11,521 nucleotides of DNA, taken from assembly GCA_003162235.1 (NCBI GenBank), contig PMMN01000032.1, forward strand, positions 1-11,521, in the 5' to 3' direction. The stretch is from Actinomycetota bacterium. GTDB taxonomy: Bacteria; Actinomycetota; Thermoleophilia; Gaiellales; Gaiellaceae. A model generated the notes under the pieces. That model was not told where the DNA came from, did not search any database, and saw only the letters and a list, made by a program, of their open reading frames with translations. The position numbers and the translations under genes were made by a program. This document shows, one piece after another, positions 1-7,142 of this stretch; position 1 is the first letter of the stretch; the number at the start of each line of letters is the position of its first letter.

Positions 1-402
1 CCGATCGTGATGGGCTCCTACGGCATCGGCCCCGGCCGCGTGCTGGCCGCCGCGATCGAGCAGAACCACGACGGCAACAAGGTCATCTGGCCGCGCTCGA
101 TTGCGCCCTACGAGGTCGAGGTGGTTGCGCTGCAGGCGGCGGGGGAGAGCATTCTCGCCACGGCCGAGGAGATCGTGCAGAAGCTTTCCGAGCGGGGCCA
201 CGAAACGCTGCTCGACGACCGCGAAGCCCGCCCGGGCGAGAAGTTCGCCGACGCCGACCTGATCGGGGCGCCGGTGCGAATCACAGTCGGCAAGAAGACA
301 CTCGAGGACGGCGCCGTCGACCTCTCCCTGCTTGCGAGCGGCGATCAGCGCCGGGTTGCGGCGAACGAGGTTGCGCCCGCGGTCTCGGAGTTACTAGCGT
401 GA
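1..402 (+). CDS. proS: Prolyl-tRNA synthetase, C-terminal part (5' truncated by window edge)
   Basis: The enzyme charges tRNA-Pro with proline in the cytoplasm. Only the last 133 residues are visible, because the frame is already open at base 1. They begin inside class II motif 3 (GSYGIGPGR, visible residues 5-13), whose arginine contacts ATP. From about residue 37 (IAPYEVEVVAL) they continue into the anticodon-binding domain with its usual alternating strand/helix pattern, including the LLDDRE and GEKFADADLIG segments. The ending is close to what bacterial ProRS enzymes normally show. The stop codon overlaps the GTG start of the next gene by 4 nt, so the two are probably co-transcribed and translationally coupled. 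A tRNA-Pro gene lies about 500 nt downstream. The catalytic core and any editing insertion lie outside the window, so the ProRS subtype cannot be judged. Confidence 0.95.
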   Translation, partial: PIVMGSYGIGPGRVLAAAIEQNHDGNKVIWPRSIAPYEVEVVALQAAGESILATAEEIVQKLSERGHETLLDDREARPGEKFADADLIGAPVRITVGKKTLEDGAVDLSLLASGDQRRVAANEVAPAVSELLA

Positions 403-713
403 GCCAGCGTCCGTCCCGGCGCAGGCGTTTCAGCGACGAAGCCTTCGGCCCCACCCTCGAGCAGCTGATGGACGAGCTGGGTGTCAGCTACCGCGGCCTA
501 GCCGTGAAGACGAAACTCTCGGCCGGGTACCTGAACCACATCGTCCACGGCAACCGCCCGGTGCCGGGAAACGATGTTCTCGAGACGATCGCGAAGGCGC
601 TCGGCATCGAGCCCGAGCACTTCCGCGAGTACCGCATCCGCGTCATCACCGAGCGGCTCGAGCGCATGCCAGATCTCGTCGATCGCCTCTACAAGCGGCT
701 TTCGAGCGAATAG
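399..713 (+). CDS. XRE-family helix-turn-helix transcriptional regulator
   Basis: This 104-residue protein is basic at its N-terminus (SRRRR at residues 6-10). It then carries a single Cro/C1-type helix-turn-helix at about residues 20-73. LEQLMDELGVSYRGLAVKT and LSAGYLNHIVHGNR give the scaffold and recognition helices, and LETIAKALGIEPEHF closes the fold. The last 30 residues are probably helical and may support dimerisation. No ligand-binding or catalytic domain is present. The GTG start overlaps the proS stop by 4 nt, which argues for this start and for co-expression with the synthetase. Its targets cannot be read from sequence. Candidates are its own operon or the tRNA-Pro region downstream, but that is speculation. 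The fold assignment is firm and the function is unknown. Confidence 0.85.
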   Translation: MSQRPSRRRRFSDEAFGPTLEQLMDELGVSYRGLAVKTKLSAGYLNHIVHGNRPVPGNDVLETIAKALGIEPEHFREYRIRVITERLERMPDLVDRLYKRLSSE

Positions 714-918
714 CACTGACGTCACTTCCTCACTTGAGTCGGCGCACGCGGGCCGCCCGTATAGGCGACTCGGTTCGCTGGGGCGGCGCTGGCAAAGGAG
801 GTGGTGGGCGCGGCGCGCAGGACAGTACTCGACGTACGGACAAGCGACGCGTCCGGCGCATCCTGCAGTCCAGCGTCGTTCCAGCGAGGCGAAGTCCGGC
901 ACGCTAAGGTCTGTGCCA

Positions 919-993
919 CGGGACGTGGCGCAGCCTGGTTAGCGCGCTTGACTGGGGGTCAAGAGGCCGGGAGTTCAAATCTCCCCGTCCCGA
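919..993 (+). tRNA. tRNA-Pro (anticodon GGG)
   Basis: A complete cloverleaf can be drawn. The acceptor stem CGGGACG (919-925) pairs perfectly with CGTCCCG (986-992), followed by discriminator A at 993. The D arm is GCGC-AGCCTGGTTA-GCGC. The anticodon stem CTTGA/TCAAG (947-951 / 959-963) closes the loop CTGGGGG, with anticodon GGG at 954-956. The T stem GGGAG/CTCCC (969-973 / 981-985) encloses TTCAAAT. The D-arm sequence and the acceptor beginning with C and followed by discriminator A are typical of bacterial tRNA-Pro. CCA is not encoded, since the sequence continues ATAACA, so it must be added after transcription. A weak TANNNT-type -10 (TAAGGT, 905-910) lies at a suitable distance upstream, but I see no convincing -35. 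Confidence 0.96.
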
Positions 994-1076
994 TAACAGG
1001 CCGGTACCTAACCTTCATCGTTGACGGCGCACACCGACACGCTCGGCGACCTCTCACTTGGTCTCGGGGGGTGAAG

Positions 1077-1478
1077 ATGGGATTCATGAAGGACGTACGC
1101 AACCTGCAGAAGACGGGCAAGGAGATGACCCCGCCCGAGCACCGCGGAGTCGTCGGCGGATTCCGCGCTATGAAGGACGGCGTCGCGCAGGCCAACGCGA
1201 TGATGGGCGATCTCGCCGAGCAGCAGAAGACGCAGATGCTGATGGCGACCGGCATCGTCGGCCAGGCAACGATCGACTCGGTCACCGACACGGGCGTCAC
1301 GATCAACGAGAACTCCGAGATCGCGATCGCGCTGACCGTGACCGTCGCGGGCGGAGAGCCCCACAAGGCTACGCTCAAGCAGGTCATCTCGCGGCTTGCG
1401 ATTGCCGGCTACCAGCCGGGCTCAACCGTTCCCGTGCGCGTCAGCCCGGACGATCCGCAGGTGTTGATGATCGGCTGA
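1077..1478 (+). CDS. Unrecognised 133-residue protein, helical N-terminus plus beta-rich C-terminal domain
   Basis: I do not recognise this family with certainty. Residues 1-60 are polar and predicted helical (KDVRNLQKTGKEM, MKDGVAQANAMMGDLAEQQ). Residues 65-133 alternate strand and turn, with VTDTGVTINEN and PGSTVPVRVSPDDPQVLMI. The latter ending resembles small beta-barrel domains found in actinobacterial hypothetical proteins. There is no signal peptide, membrane segment or catalytic motif, so it is probably cytoplasmic. ATG 1077 was chosen because a G-rich Shine-Dalgarno-like run (GGGGGG, 1066-1071) lies just upstream. ATG 1086 and GTG 1071 are in-frame alternatives. The longer open frame reaching back to 801 runs through the tRNA gene and is not credible. 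Third-position GC is high and supports coding. The gene is convergent with the lipoprotein gene that follows. Confidence 0.75.
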   Translation: MGFMKDVRNLQKTGKEMTPPEHRGVVGGFRAMKDGVAQANAMMGDLAEQQKTQMLMATGIVGQATIDSVTDTGVTINENSEIAIALTVTVAGGEPHKATLKQVISRLAIAGYQPGSTVPVRVSPDDPQVLMIG

Positions 1479-1571
1479 CATGGGCTCGTTCGTATCGCGG
1501 CACTCCGGCGCTAGTACGTCGCCCGGGGCGCCGCTGACGACCGGCTCTCGCCGTCCTCGGAGCTGCGCAGA

Positions 1572-2675
1572 TCAGATCGCGTACACGGAGAGATCGTTAG
1601 GCGGCGAGGCGCTCTGGGCCGAGGGATCGATCAGTGAGCCGAGCCTGACCGTCGCCGTGGTCGTCGCGGATCCGCGCTGCACGCGGAAGGAAGCCGTTGC
1701 GCCGGCCTTCAGGAGGGCGATCTGATCGACCAGAGCCGGGCCGAGCAGGCCCAGGTTCTTCGACACCTTTCCCCCAACGAGGGCGGTGATCACGTCGCCT
1801 TCCCGGAAGAGCGCGGCCGCCGGCGAGCTTGGAACGACGCCGACGACTCTGACCGGAGAGTTCGCCTCGTTCTCTCGCTCGGCCTTGACGAACAGGCCGA
1901 GCCAGGGGCGGTTATCGCGGAGCGAGGTGATCCCCTGCTCGGCGCCACTGCCGACAACGAACGAGTAGCTGCGGACGGCGCAGCAGTGGGCGTCGACGGG
2001 GGTCCAGTACTGGGCCGACGCTGCAACGGTCTGATTCGAGCCTGAGCCGACAACTCGGAAGCCCGCGCCCCCGTCGCCGAACCAGAGGTAGCGGACGCTG
2101 GCCTCGCCGCCCTGGAACCCGACCACGACGAGGTTCCCAGGCACCCCGGAGCCGCCGTACGACTGAGTTGTGGTGAAGACGAGGTCGGCGTTCTTCTCGC
2201 GTCCAAAGCGAACGAAGGCGACCTGGTTGACATCACCTTCGGCGGTCCGATCGAGAATCGGCGTCGGTGCCGGCACTGTGTCGGGAGGGAAGGTGACGTA
2301 CTCGTTGCTGATGGTTGTCTCGTACTGCTGCTGCAGTTCCTTGCTCTTCTGGGCGTCGAAGATGACGTTCCAGCGCTCGGCGATCGAGTCCCAGGAAACG
2401 ACCTGTAACTCGGCCGGATGCAGGCCGAGCTCCCCAACCGCGGGTCCCTTCGAGCTGACGACGGCGTCGGACACCTCTTGGCCGGTCAGATGCGCGTACC
2501 AGACTTTCTTCACCACGTAGTTCGCCGGCACGATCCGCGCCAGATCGGGCTTCGGGACGGAAGAGGGTAGGGACGAGCCAGTGCTCGAGGTGTTCGCCTT
2601 GGAGGAGCCGCCGCCACAACCAGCGAGCGAAGTCAGAAGAACTGCCAGGACTACGAATACCGCAGCGCGGCGCAT
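1572..2675 (-). CDS. Secreted lipoprotein with C-terminal PDZ-like domain
   Basis: This 367-residue protein starts with MRR and a hydrophobic stretch ending in a type II signal-peptidase lipobox (L-A-G-C, Cys20). It should therefore be lipid-anchored on the outside of the membrane. A Gly/Ser/Thr-rich linker follows. Residues of about 40-250 form a large domain I cannot assign, with a Cys-Cys pair in the DAHCCAVRSY segment. Residues of about 265-346 resemble a PDZ domain: RVVGVVPSSPAAALFREGD followed by VITALVGG and a helix, the pattern seen in HtrA-type and S41 proteases. No protease domain with a catalytic triad is visible, so it is more likely a substrate-binding or scaffold lipoprotein. 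The start is the only ATG that gives a clean signal peptide. The Shine-Dalgarno region (GAAAGA) is weak and about 10 nt away. It is divergent from the small lipoprotein gene at 2838. Confidence 0.85.
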   Translation of the reverse strand: MRRAAVFVVLAVLLTSLAGCGGGSSKANTSSTGSSLPSSVPKPDLARIVPANYVVKKVWYAHLTGQEVSDAVVSSKGPAVGELGLHPAELQVVSWDSIAERWNVIFDAQKSKELQQQYETTISNEYVTFPPDTVPAPTPILDRTAEGDVNQVAFVRFGREKNADLVFTTTQSYGGSGVPGNLVVVGFQGGEASVRYLWFGDGGAGFRVVGSGSNQTVAASAQYWTPVDAHCCAVRSYSFVVGSGAEQGITSLRDNRPWLGLFVKAERENEANSPVRVVGVVPSSPAAALFREGDVITALVGGKVSKNLGLLGPALVDQIALLKAGATASFRVQRGSATTTATVRLGSLIDPSAQSASPPNDLSVYAI

Positions 2676-2770
2676 CGCTGGATTCTTTCAGTCCGACCGA
2701 TCGCCGTCCAGTCCCGGAGCGCGAACCTGGCCGAGCGAAGGAGCTTGTGCGACGTAGGCCGCGGAGCCGG

Positions 2771-2797
2771 TCGGCGTGTTACCCATCCTTACGCCGA
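2771..2797. repeat. Inverted repeat between divergent lipoprotein genes
   Basis: TCGGCGT (2771-2777) and ACGCCGA (2791-2797) are perfect 7-nt complements separated by 13 nt. The repeat lies in the 162-nt region between the two divergent lipoprotein genes, 41 nt before the TTG start of the forward gene. It could be an operator or a leader hairpin. No clear -35/-10 pair was found beside it, so the role is open. Confidence 0.4.
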
Positions 2798-2837
2798 GAC
2801 GTTCGTCTGGCCCTCGAGCCTAAAGGAATCGCCGTCC

Positions 2838-3206
2838 TTGACCGACCTCTTCAGCGTGAAGCGCGCGGTCATTTCTCGAGCAGGACCCGCCGTCGTCATC
2901 GCCGCCGGGCTCGCGCTCGCAGGCTGCGGTAATACGAGCAACAACCCCATCTCGAATGGCAACCGCATGAGCGCCGAGGCCAGCCTGACCGTGCTCAACG
3001 CCAACATGACGATCGCCTTCACGTCGAACCCGGGCTCGCTACCGCAGCTGACTCAGGAGTACATAACCACGGTTCAGAACGCGGAGAGCCTGCTCGGCGC
3101 CGACGAGGCAAGGCAGAAGCTATCGACCACCGCCACGCAAGTCGCGCCCTACTGCAATACCTGCGTTCAGAGCCTGAACGCGGCGATCGCTCAGATCGGT
3201 CAGTAG
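2838..3206 (+). CDS. Small lipoprotein with C-terminal CxxC
   Basis: The product is a 122-residue putative lipoprotein. A basic N-terminus (KRAVISR) leads into a hydrophobic core and a lipobox (L-A-G-C, Cys30). A Ser/Asn-rich linker follows, then a mature part of about 75 residues that looks mainly helical. A CxxC pair (PYCNTCV) lies near the C-terminus. The TTG at 2838 is preferred because AAAGGA lies about 10 nt upstream. GTG 2856 also gives a good signal peptide but lacks a ribosome site. The frame opens as far back as 2745, but that would put about 50 residues before the hydrophobic core. The mature domain is unrecognised. The CxxC could bind metal, form a disulfide or simply be structural. 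No thioredoxin fold is apparent. Confidence 0.7.
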   Translation: MTDLFSVKRAVISRAGPAVVIAAGLALAGCGNTSNNPISNGNRMSAEASLTVLNANMTIAFTSNPGSLPQLTQEYITTVQNAESLLGADEARQKLSTTATQVAPYCNTCVQSLNAAIAQIGQ

Positions 3207-3280
3207 CGATCGGCTCACTGGCGCATGGCCATTTTCGGGTGTCCGCTCGGCTTCGAAAACCACTCCGCTTGCAGCGAAAG

Positions 3281-3286
3281 TATCCT
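3281..3286 (+). promoter_or_regulatory. Putative -10 element for a leaderless operon transcript
   Basis: TATCCT fits the actinobacterial TANNNT -10 consensus. It ends 6 nt before the ATG at 3293, so transcription would begin at or next to the start codon, as in leaderless mRNAs. This agrees with the absence of a convincing Shine-Dalgarno site before that ATG. No good -35 hexamer is seen at 16-18 nt, which lowers confidence. Confidence 0.4.
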
Positions 3287-3292
3287 TACACC

Positions 3293-3847
3293 ATGACCGA
3301 GCACGCGATTAGCCGCTCGCAGGCTCAGATCCCGAACGCTCTTACGATGTTCAGGATCGCGCTGATCCCCATCTTTGTCTTGCTCGTCCTCCGCTCTGAC
3401 GCGGGCTGGACGGTCGCCGGCGCCATCCTTTTCGGCGTTGCCGGTATTACCGACCAGATCGACGGCTGGCTCGCCCGGCGCTGGCGAGTCGAGTCTCGTT
3501 TCGGGCAGCTCGCCGATCCGCTCGCCGACCGGCTGATGATCGACTCGGCCGTGATCTTGCTCTGGCACGCGGGCAGGCTGCCGCTGATCGCGCTCGTCTT
3601 CATCCTCGGCCGGGATCTTCTTCTCCTGGGCGGGTACAAGTTCGTCATGGAACGCGGCTACGACTTCAAGGTCAACCAGATCGGCAAGGCCGGCACCTGG
3701 CTTTTATACGCGGGTATCGGCCTCGTCCTTATTACTGAGAAGGGCACCGACTGGCCGCTCTACGTCTTCTGGTCGGGGCTGGCGCTGGCACTGACCGCGG
3801 GCCTACTCTACGTGGGCCGCGCGCTCAAGGTGGTGTTGGCGCGATGA
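3293..3847 (+). CDS. CDP-alcohol phosphatidyltransferase family protein (PgsA-like)
   Basis: This integral membrane enzyme of 184 residues transfers a phosphatidyl group from CDP-diacylglycerol to an alcohol acceptor. The family signature D-x2-DG-x2-AR-x8-G-x3-D-x3-D is complete (Asp54, Asp57, Gly58, Ala61, Arg62, Gly71, Asp75, Asp79), so the metal-binding and catalytic residues are present. About five to six hydrophobic segments follow the family layout, starting with [14 protein letters not shown], a typical PgsA-like opening. The acceptor cannot be fixed from sequence: glycerol-3-phosphate (phosphatidylglycerophosphate synthase) is the nearest guess, and inositol-phosphate is possible in actinobacteria. 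ATG 3293 gives the usual family N-terminus, whereas an upstream GTG at 3239 would add 18 unlikely residues. The stop overlaps the next ATG in ATGA, so this appears to be the first gene of the operon. Confidence 0.9.
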   Translation: MTEHAISRSQAQIPNALTMFRIALIPIFVLLVLRSDAGWTVAGAILFGVAGITDQIDGWLARRWRVESRFGQLADPLADRLMIDSAVILLWHAGRLPLIALVFILGRDLLLLGGYKFVMERGYDFKVNQIGKAGTWLLYAGIGLVLITEKGTDWPLYVFWSGLALALTAGLLYVGRALKVVLAR

Positions 3848-6366
3848 AGGCGATCGTGATGGCCGGGGGGGAGGGGACACGCCTGCGCCCGCTGACCTCG
3901 AACCAACCCAAGCCAATGGTTCCGGTCGTCGGCAAGCCCTGCATGGAACACATCCTCGAGCTCCTGCACCAGCACGGACTCGACGAGGTCACGATCACGC
4001 TCGCCTTCATGCCGCAGGCGATCCGCACCTACTTCGGTGACGGCGAGGCACTCGGCATGTCGATCGACTACTCCGTCGAGGAGGAGCCGCTGGGAACGGC
4101 CGGCTCGGTCAGGCAGGCCGCGCGCGATCTCGACGAACCCTTCCTCGTCATCTCCGGCGACGCGCTCTGCGACAGCGACCTCCAGGCGCTGATCGATCAC
4201 CACAACGAGAAAGGCGCCGCCGTCACGATCGGCCTCAAGTCGGTGGAGAACCCGCTCGAGTTCGGCATCGTCGTCACCGACGCGGACGGGCGTGTGGAGC
4301 GCTTCCTCGAGAAGCCGTCCTGGGGCCAGGTCTTCTCCGACACGATCAACACCGGCATCTACGTGCTCGATCCCGAGGTCTTGCGTCACGTACCCGCCGA
4401 CCACCCGTTCGATTTCTCGGCCGATCTCTTCCCGCTCCTACTCGAGATGGGAAGGCCGCTACACGGCTTCGTGCTCGACGGCTACTGGCAGGACATCGGC
4501 AACCTCGACCAGTACCGTCAGGCGAATTTCGACGCCCTGGACGAGAAGGTGCACTTGAAGATTCCGGGCATCCGTCTGCGCGGCGACATCTGGATCGGCG
4601 AGGGAGTCGAGATCGACGACCTGGAGTCGATCGAGGGCCCGGCCTTCATCGGCAACTACTCGCGACTGGCCAAGGACGCGAGCCTCGGCGCCTACTCTGT
4701 GCTCGGCACCAGCGTCACGCTGCGCGAGCGCGCGCGCGTCTCGCACTCGGTGCTCGACTCCTCGACTCACGTCGGACGCAGCACCCTGATCGAGGGCTCG
4801 GTGATCGGGCGCTCCTGCGACATCCGCTCGCACGTTCGCCTGCACGAAGGCGTGGCGATCGGCGACGAGGTGACGATCGGCGCCGAGAGCGTGATCTGGC
4901 CGGGAGTCCGCATCTATCCCTACAAGGAGGTCGAGTCGGGCGCCCAGATCCACGAGAGCCTGATCTGGGAGTCGCGAGCGACTACGCGCCTCTTCGGTCA
5001 GGACGGAGTACTCGGTCTGGTCAACGTCGACCTCACGCCCGAAGTGGCCGTTCGTCTGGCGACGGCGGCGGGCACGGCACTTAAGCTGGGCGCCCGGGTC
5101 GTCACCAGCCGCGAGGCGCCGAGCGCCTGCCGCATGATCAAGCGAGCAATGATCTCCGGGCTCACCTCGACCGGCGTCGACGTCGCCGATCTGCGCGTGT
5201 TGCCGGCAGCGATCAACCGCCACCTGGTCAAGGCAGAGAGCTGCGAGCTTGGCATCCACGTCGGTTGCAGCGCCACTGACCCTGAGGTCATACAGATCCG
5301 CTTTTTCGAGCCGCCAGGGATCCAGCTGAGCGAAAATTTGCAGAAGGAGATCGAGAAGCACTTCTCGCGCCTGGAGCTGCGCCGAACCGCCGCCGAAGAA
5401 GTGGGAAGGATCAGCTACCCGGCCCGCGCGAGGGAGAGCTATGCGCAGGATCTACTCCATACCATCGACGTCGAGCTGATGCGAGCGCGCGGCTTCAGGC
5501 TGGTAATCGACTACGGATATTCGGCCGCTTCTTACATTCTTCCGCTCGTGCTCGGGCCACTCGGGATCGAGGCGGTGTCGGCGCATGGATTCACCGCGGA
5601 GCGCGCAAGCCAGGCGCAACCGATCGCGGAGTCGCTCGGGCAGGCGAAAAAGCTCGTGACCGCCGCCAGCGCCGACCTCGGTGCCGTCTTTGACCGCGCC
5701 GGCGAGCGCCTCTACCTGATCGACGAGCTAGGGGCCGAGATCCCCGTCGAAAAGGCGCTACTCCTATTCCTTCGCTTGATCGGATCGAACGGGCGCCGCG
5801 GTAGGGTCGCCTTTCCGGTCACGGTCACGAGCCAGGTCGAGAAAATGGTCGAGAAGACCGGGCTCGAGGTTATCCGCACACGCGCCTCGCTTGCCGATCT
5901 GAGCCGGGCGGCTTCCGACAACGACGTCATCTTCGCTGGATCGGTCGGCGGAGGCTACCTCTTCCCGGATTTCCTCCCCGCGTACGACGCCGTCGCCAGC
6001 CTCTGCAAGCTGCTCGAGCTGCTGGCGCCGGTCAAGCAACTGGTCTCAGAACTCGTCTCGGAGCTGCCGCCAAGCACGCTCATTCATCGTCGCCTGCACT
6101 GCCCGTGGGGCCGTAAGGGCCTCGTTATGCGCGTTCTCGTCGAGCAGATGAAGGATCGACAACTCGACCTCACCGACGGCATCAAGGTCGGCGACAAGCG
6201 CGGTTGGGTGCAGGTGATCGCTGACTCCGACGAGCCGGTTCTGCACATCTATGCCGAAGGCAGCGACGTCGAGATCTCGGGCGAGCTGGAAACCGAGATG
6301 CACACCCTGGTCGAGGGAATCATCGGCGCCGAGGCAGGCGCGGGCGCTCCATCACCTTCGAGTTGA
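3844..6366 (+). CDS. Sugar-1-phosphate (mannose-1-P) guanylyltransferase fused to degenerate phosphomannomutase domain
   Basis: This 840-residue fusion has three parts. Residues 1-235 are an NTP-transferase domain with an intact [11 protein letters not shown] loop (8-18), PKPMVPV (22-28), ISGD (103-106) and FLEKP (154-158). It probably makes GDP-mannose or a similar nucleotide sugar. Residues of about 245-375 are a left-handed beta-helix with hexapeptide repeats ([18 protein letters not shown]). From about residue 382 the chain follows the four-domain phosphoglucomutase/phosphomannomutase fold, but its signatures are altered. The phosphoserine loop reads VGCSATDP (473-480, Ser476 kept), the metal loop DRAGER replaces DGDADR (617-622), GSVGGG replaces the GExSGH sugar loop (699-704), and IADSDEP replaces RPSGTEP (792-798). 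Mutase activity is therefore doubtful, and a regulatory or structural role is inferred. The ATG overlaps the previous stop by 4 nt. Confidence 0.88.
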   Translation: MKAIVMAGGEGTRLRPLTSNQPKPMVPVVGKPCMEHILELLHQHGLDEVTITLAFMPQAIRTYFGDGEALGMSIDYSVEEEPLGTAGSVRQAARDLDEPFLVISGDALCDSDLQALIDHHNEKGAAVTIGLKSVENPLEFGIVVTDADGRVERFLEKPSWGQVFSDTINTGIYVLDPEVLRHVPADHPFDFSADLFPLLLEMGRPLHGFVLDGYWQDIGNLDQYRQANFDALDEKVHLKIPGIRLRGDIWIGEGVEIDDLESIEGPAFIGNYSRLAKDASLGAYSVLGTSVTLRERARVSHSVLDSSTHVGRSTLIEGSVIGRSCDIRSHVRLHEGVAIGDEVTIGAESVIWPGVRIYPYKEVESGAQIHESLIWESRATTRLFGQDGVLGLVNVDLTPEVAVRLATAAGTALKLGARVVTSREAPSACRMIKRAMISGLTSTGVDVADLRVLPAAINRHLVKAESCELGIHVGCSATDPEVIQIRFFEPPGIQLSENLQKEIEKHFSRLELRRTAAEEVGRISYPARARESYAQDLLHTIDVELMRARGFRLVIDYGYSAASYILPLVLGPLGIEAVSAHGFTAERASQAQPIAESLGQAKKLVTAASADLGAVFDRAGERLYLIDELGAEIPVEKALLLFLRLIGSNGRRGRVAFPVTVTSQVEKMVEKTGLEVIRTRASLADLSRAASDNDVIFAGSVGGGYLFPDFLPAYDAVASLCKLLELLAPVKQLVSELVSELPPSTLIHRRLHCPWGRKGLVMRVLVEQMKDRQLDLTDGIKVGDKRGWVQVIADSDEPVLHIYAEGSDVEISGELETEMHTLVEGIIGAEAGAGAPSPSS

Positions 6367-6416
6367 TTGACCCTTGGAAGGACGCCTGCTTTACTGGACA
6401 GAGCCGGATACCGGAC

Positions 6417-6422
6417 GAAAGG
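6417..6422 (+). promoter_or_regulatory. Ribosome binding site that fixes the start of the RsiG-like gene
   Basis: GAAAGG lies 7 nt before GTG 6430. The frame is open back to TTG 6367, immediately after the previous stop, but that TTG would have to use a site inside the preceding coding end. The conserved part of the protein begins soon after 6430. Confidence 0.6.
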
Positions 6423-6429
6423 CCGACGC

Positions 6430-6684
6430 GTGGAACCACTTCCTGACCTTGCAACTCTCTCCGACGACGAGCTCCGTGCCCTGATCGCCGACTTAAAGAC
6501 GGAGGAAGACGAGCTTTCCTACAAACGCCGCCTCCTCCACGGGAAGATCGACATCCTCCGTGCCGAGCTAGTAGCCCGGTTACAGAAGTCGGTCGAGGGT
6601 GGTGAGGGTGCGCTCAGCGCCGACATCGAGAAGCTGACCGAGATCCTCGCCGCCAAGGCGCCACCGCCCGACGAGTTCGAGTGA
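6430..6684 (+). CDS. RsiG-like c-di-GMP-binding anti-sigma factor (single-motif form)
   Basis: The product is a short 84-residue, largely helical and charged protein. Its central helix carries E26-x3-S30-x2-R33-x3-H37-x3-D41. This matches the described RsiG c-di-GMP motif E(X)3S(X)2R(X)3Q(X)3D except for His in place of Gln. The surrounding LSYKRRLLHGKIDILRAEL is also RsiG-like. In Streptomyces, RsiG with two motifs binds c-di-GMP and holds sigma WhiG inactive. A one-motif RsiG from Rubrobacter has been described as acting as a homodimer. By analogy this protein may dimerise, bind c-di-GMP and sequester a WhiG/FliA-type sigma factor, but no such sigma gene is in this window. The second half (ALSADIEKLTEILAAK) forms another helix, giving a helical hairpin. 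Its stop overlaps the FHA gene by 4 nt. The family call is by motif only. Confidence 0.72.
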   Translation: MEPLPDLATLSDDELRALIADLKTEEDELSYKRRLLHGKIDILRAELVARLQKSVEGGEGALSADIEKLTEILAAKAPPPDEFE

Positions 6685-7142
6685 GTCACGTCTACTGCCC
6701 TCAGTGCGGTTTCCTGAACCCTGAAGCTGCGAATTTTTGCGCCAAGTGCGCAGCCCTGCTCGTGCACGAGGAGGCCGGCTCCGAGACGACGATCTCGCTC
6801 ACGGCCGGCGAGGTCGAAGAGGCGGATCTCGACTTAGTCGAGCTCGGGGTCAAGGGACCGGCTCTGATCGTTCGCGCAGGGGGAGGCCTCGCGGGCGAGG
6901 TCTTCCCGTCCAGCGGCGGGCGGATGACGATCGGGCGGTCTCCGGAATGCGACGTGTTCCTCGACGACGTGACTGTTTCGCGCCGGCATGCAGTCCTGAT
7001 CCACGACGGCCCGCGCTTCGTGCTCCAGGATCAGGGGAGTCTGAACGGAACCTTCCTCAACCGGAGCCGGATCGAGTCCGCCGAGCTTGCCGACGGCGAC
7101 GAGGTGCAAATCGGCAAGTACCGGCTGACCTTCCTGACCTGA
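6681..7142 (+). CDS. Zinc-ribbon plus FHA domain protein (GarA-like)
   Basis: This 153-residue cytoplasmic protein starts with a four-cysteine zinc ribbon (Cys6, Cys9, Cys20, Cys23; CPQCG...CAKC). A short acidic linker follows, containing SETTISL (Thr36, Thr37). Residues of about 62-152 form an FHA domain with the full set of phosphothreonine-binding residues: GRS (85-87), SRRH (100-103) and NGT (122-124). The ETT motif before the FHA domain recalls GarA of mycobacteria and OdhI of corynebacteria. There, Ser/Thr kinases phosphorylate this threonine pair and the FHA domain then binds it, releasing 2-oxoglutarate-metabolising enzymes. Whether this protein works the same way is inference, since classical GarA lacks a zinc ribbon. 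The GTG start overlaps the preceding stop in GTGA, and the downstream gene overlaps by one base. Confidence 0.87.
   Translation: MSHVYCPQCGFLNPEAANFCAKCAALLVHEEAGSETTISLTAGEVEEADLDLVELGVKGPALIVRAGGGLAGEVFPSSGGRMTIGRSPECDVFLDDVTVSRRHAVLIHDGPRFVLQDQGSLNGTFLNRSRIESAELADGDEVQIGKYRLTFLT

Noticed and set aside
919..993. tRNA-Pro as an attachment site for an integrated element
   Set aside because: I saw no second copy of the tRNA 3' end and no integrase or phage-like genes in the window.
801..1076. Upstream extension of the frame that ends at 1478
   Set aside because: It runs through the complete tRNA-Pro gene and lacks a ribosome site; the conserved-looking protein begins at about 1077.
4459..5361. 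Long reverse-strand frame of 300 codons inside the guanylyltransferase gene
   Set aside because: It is antisense to a gene with clear family motifs; long mirror frames are expected in high-GC coding DNA, and its product shows no recognisable domain.
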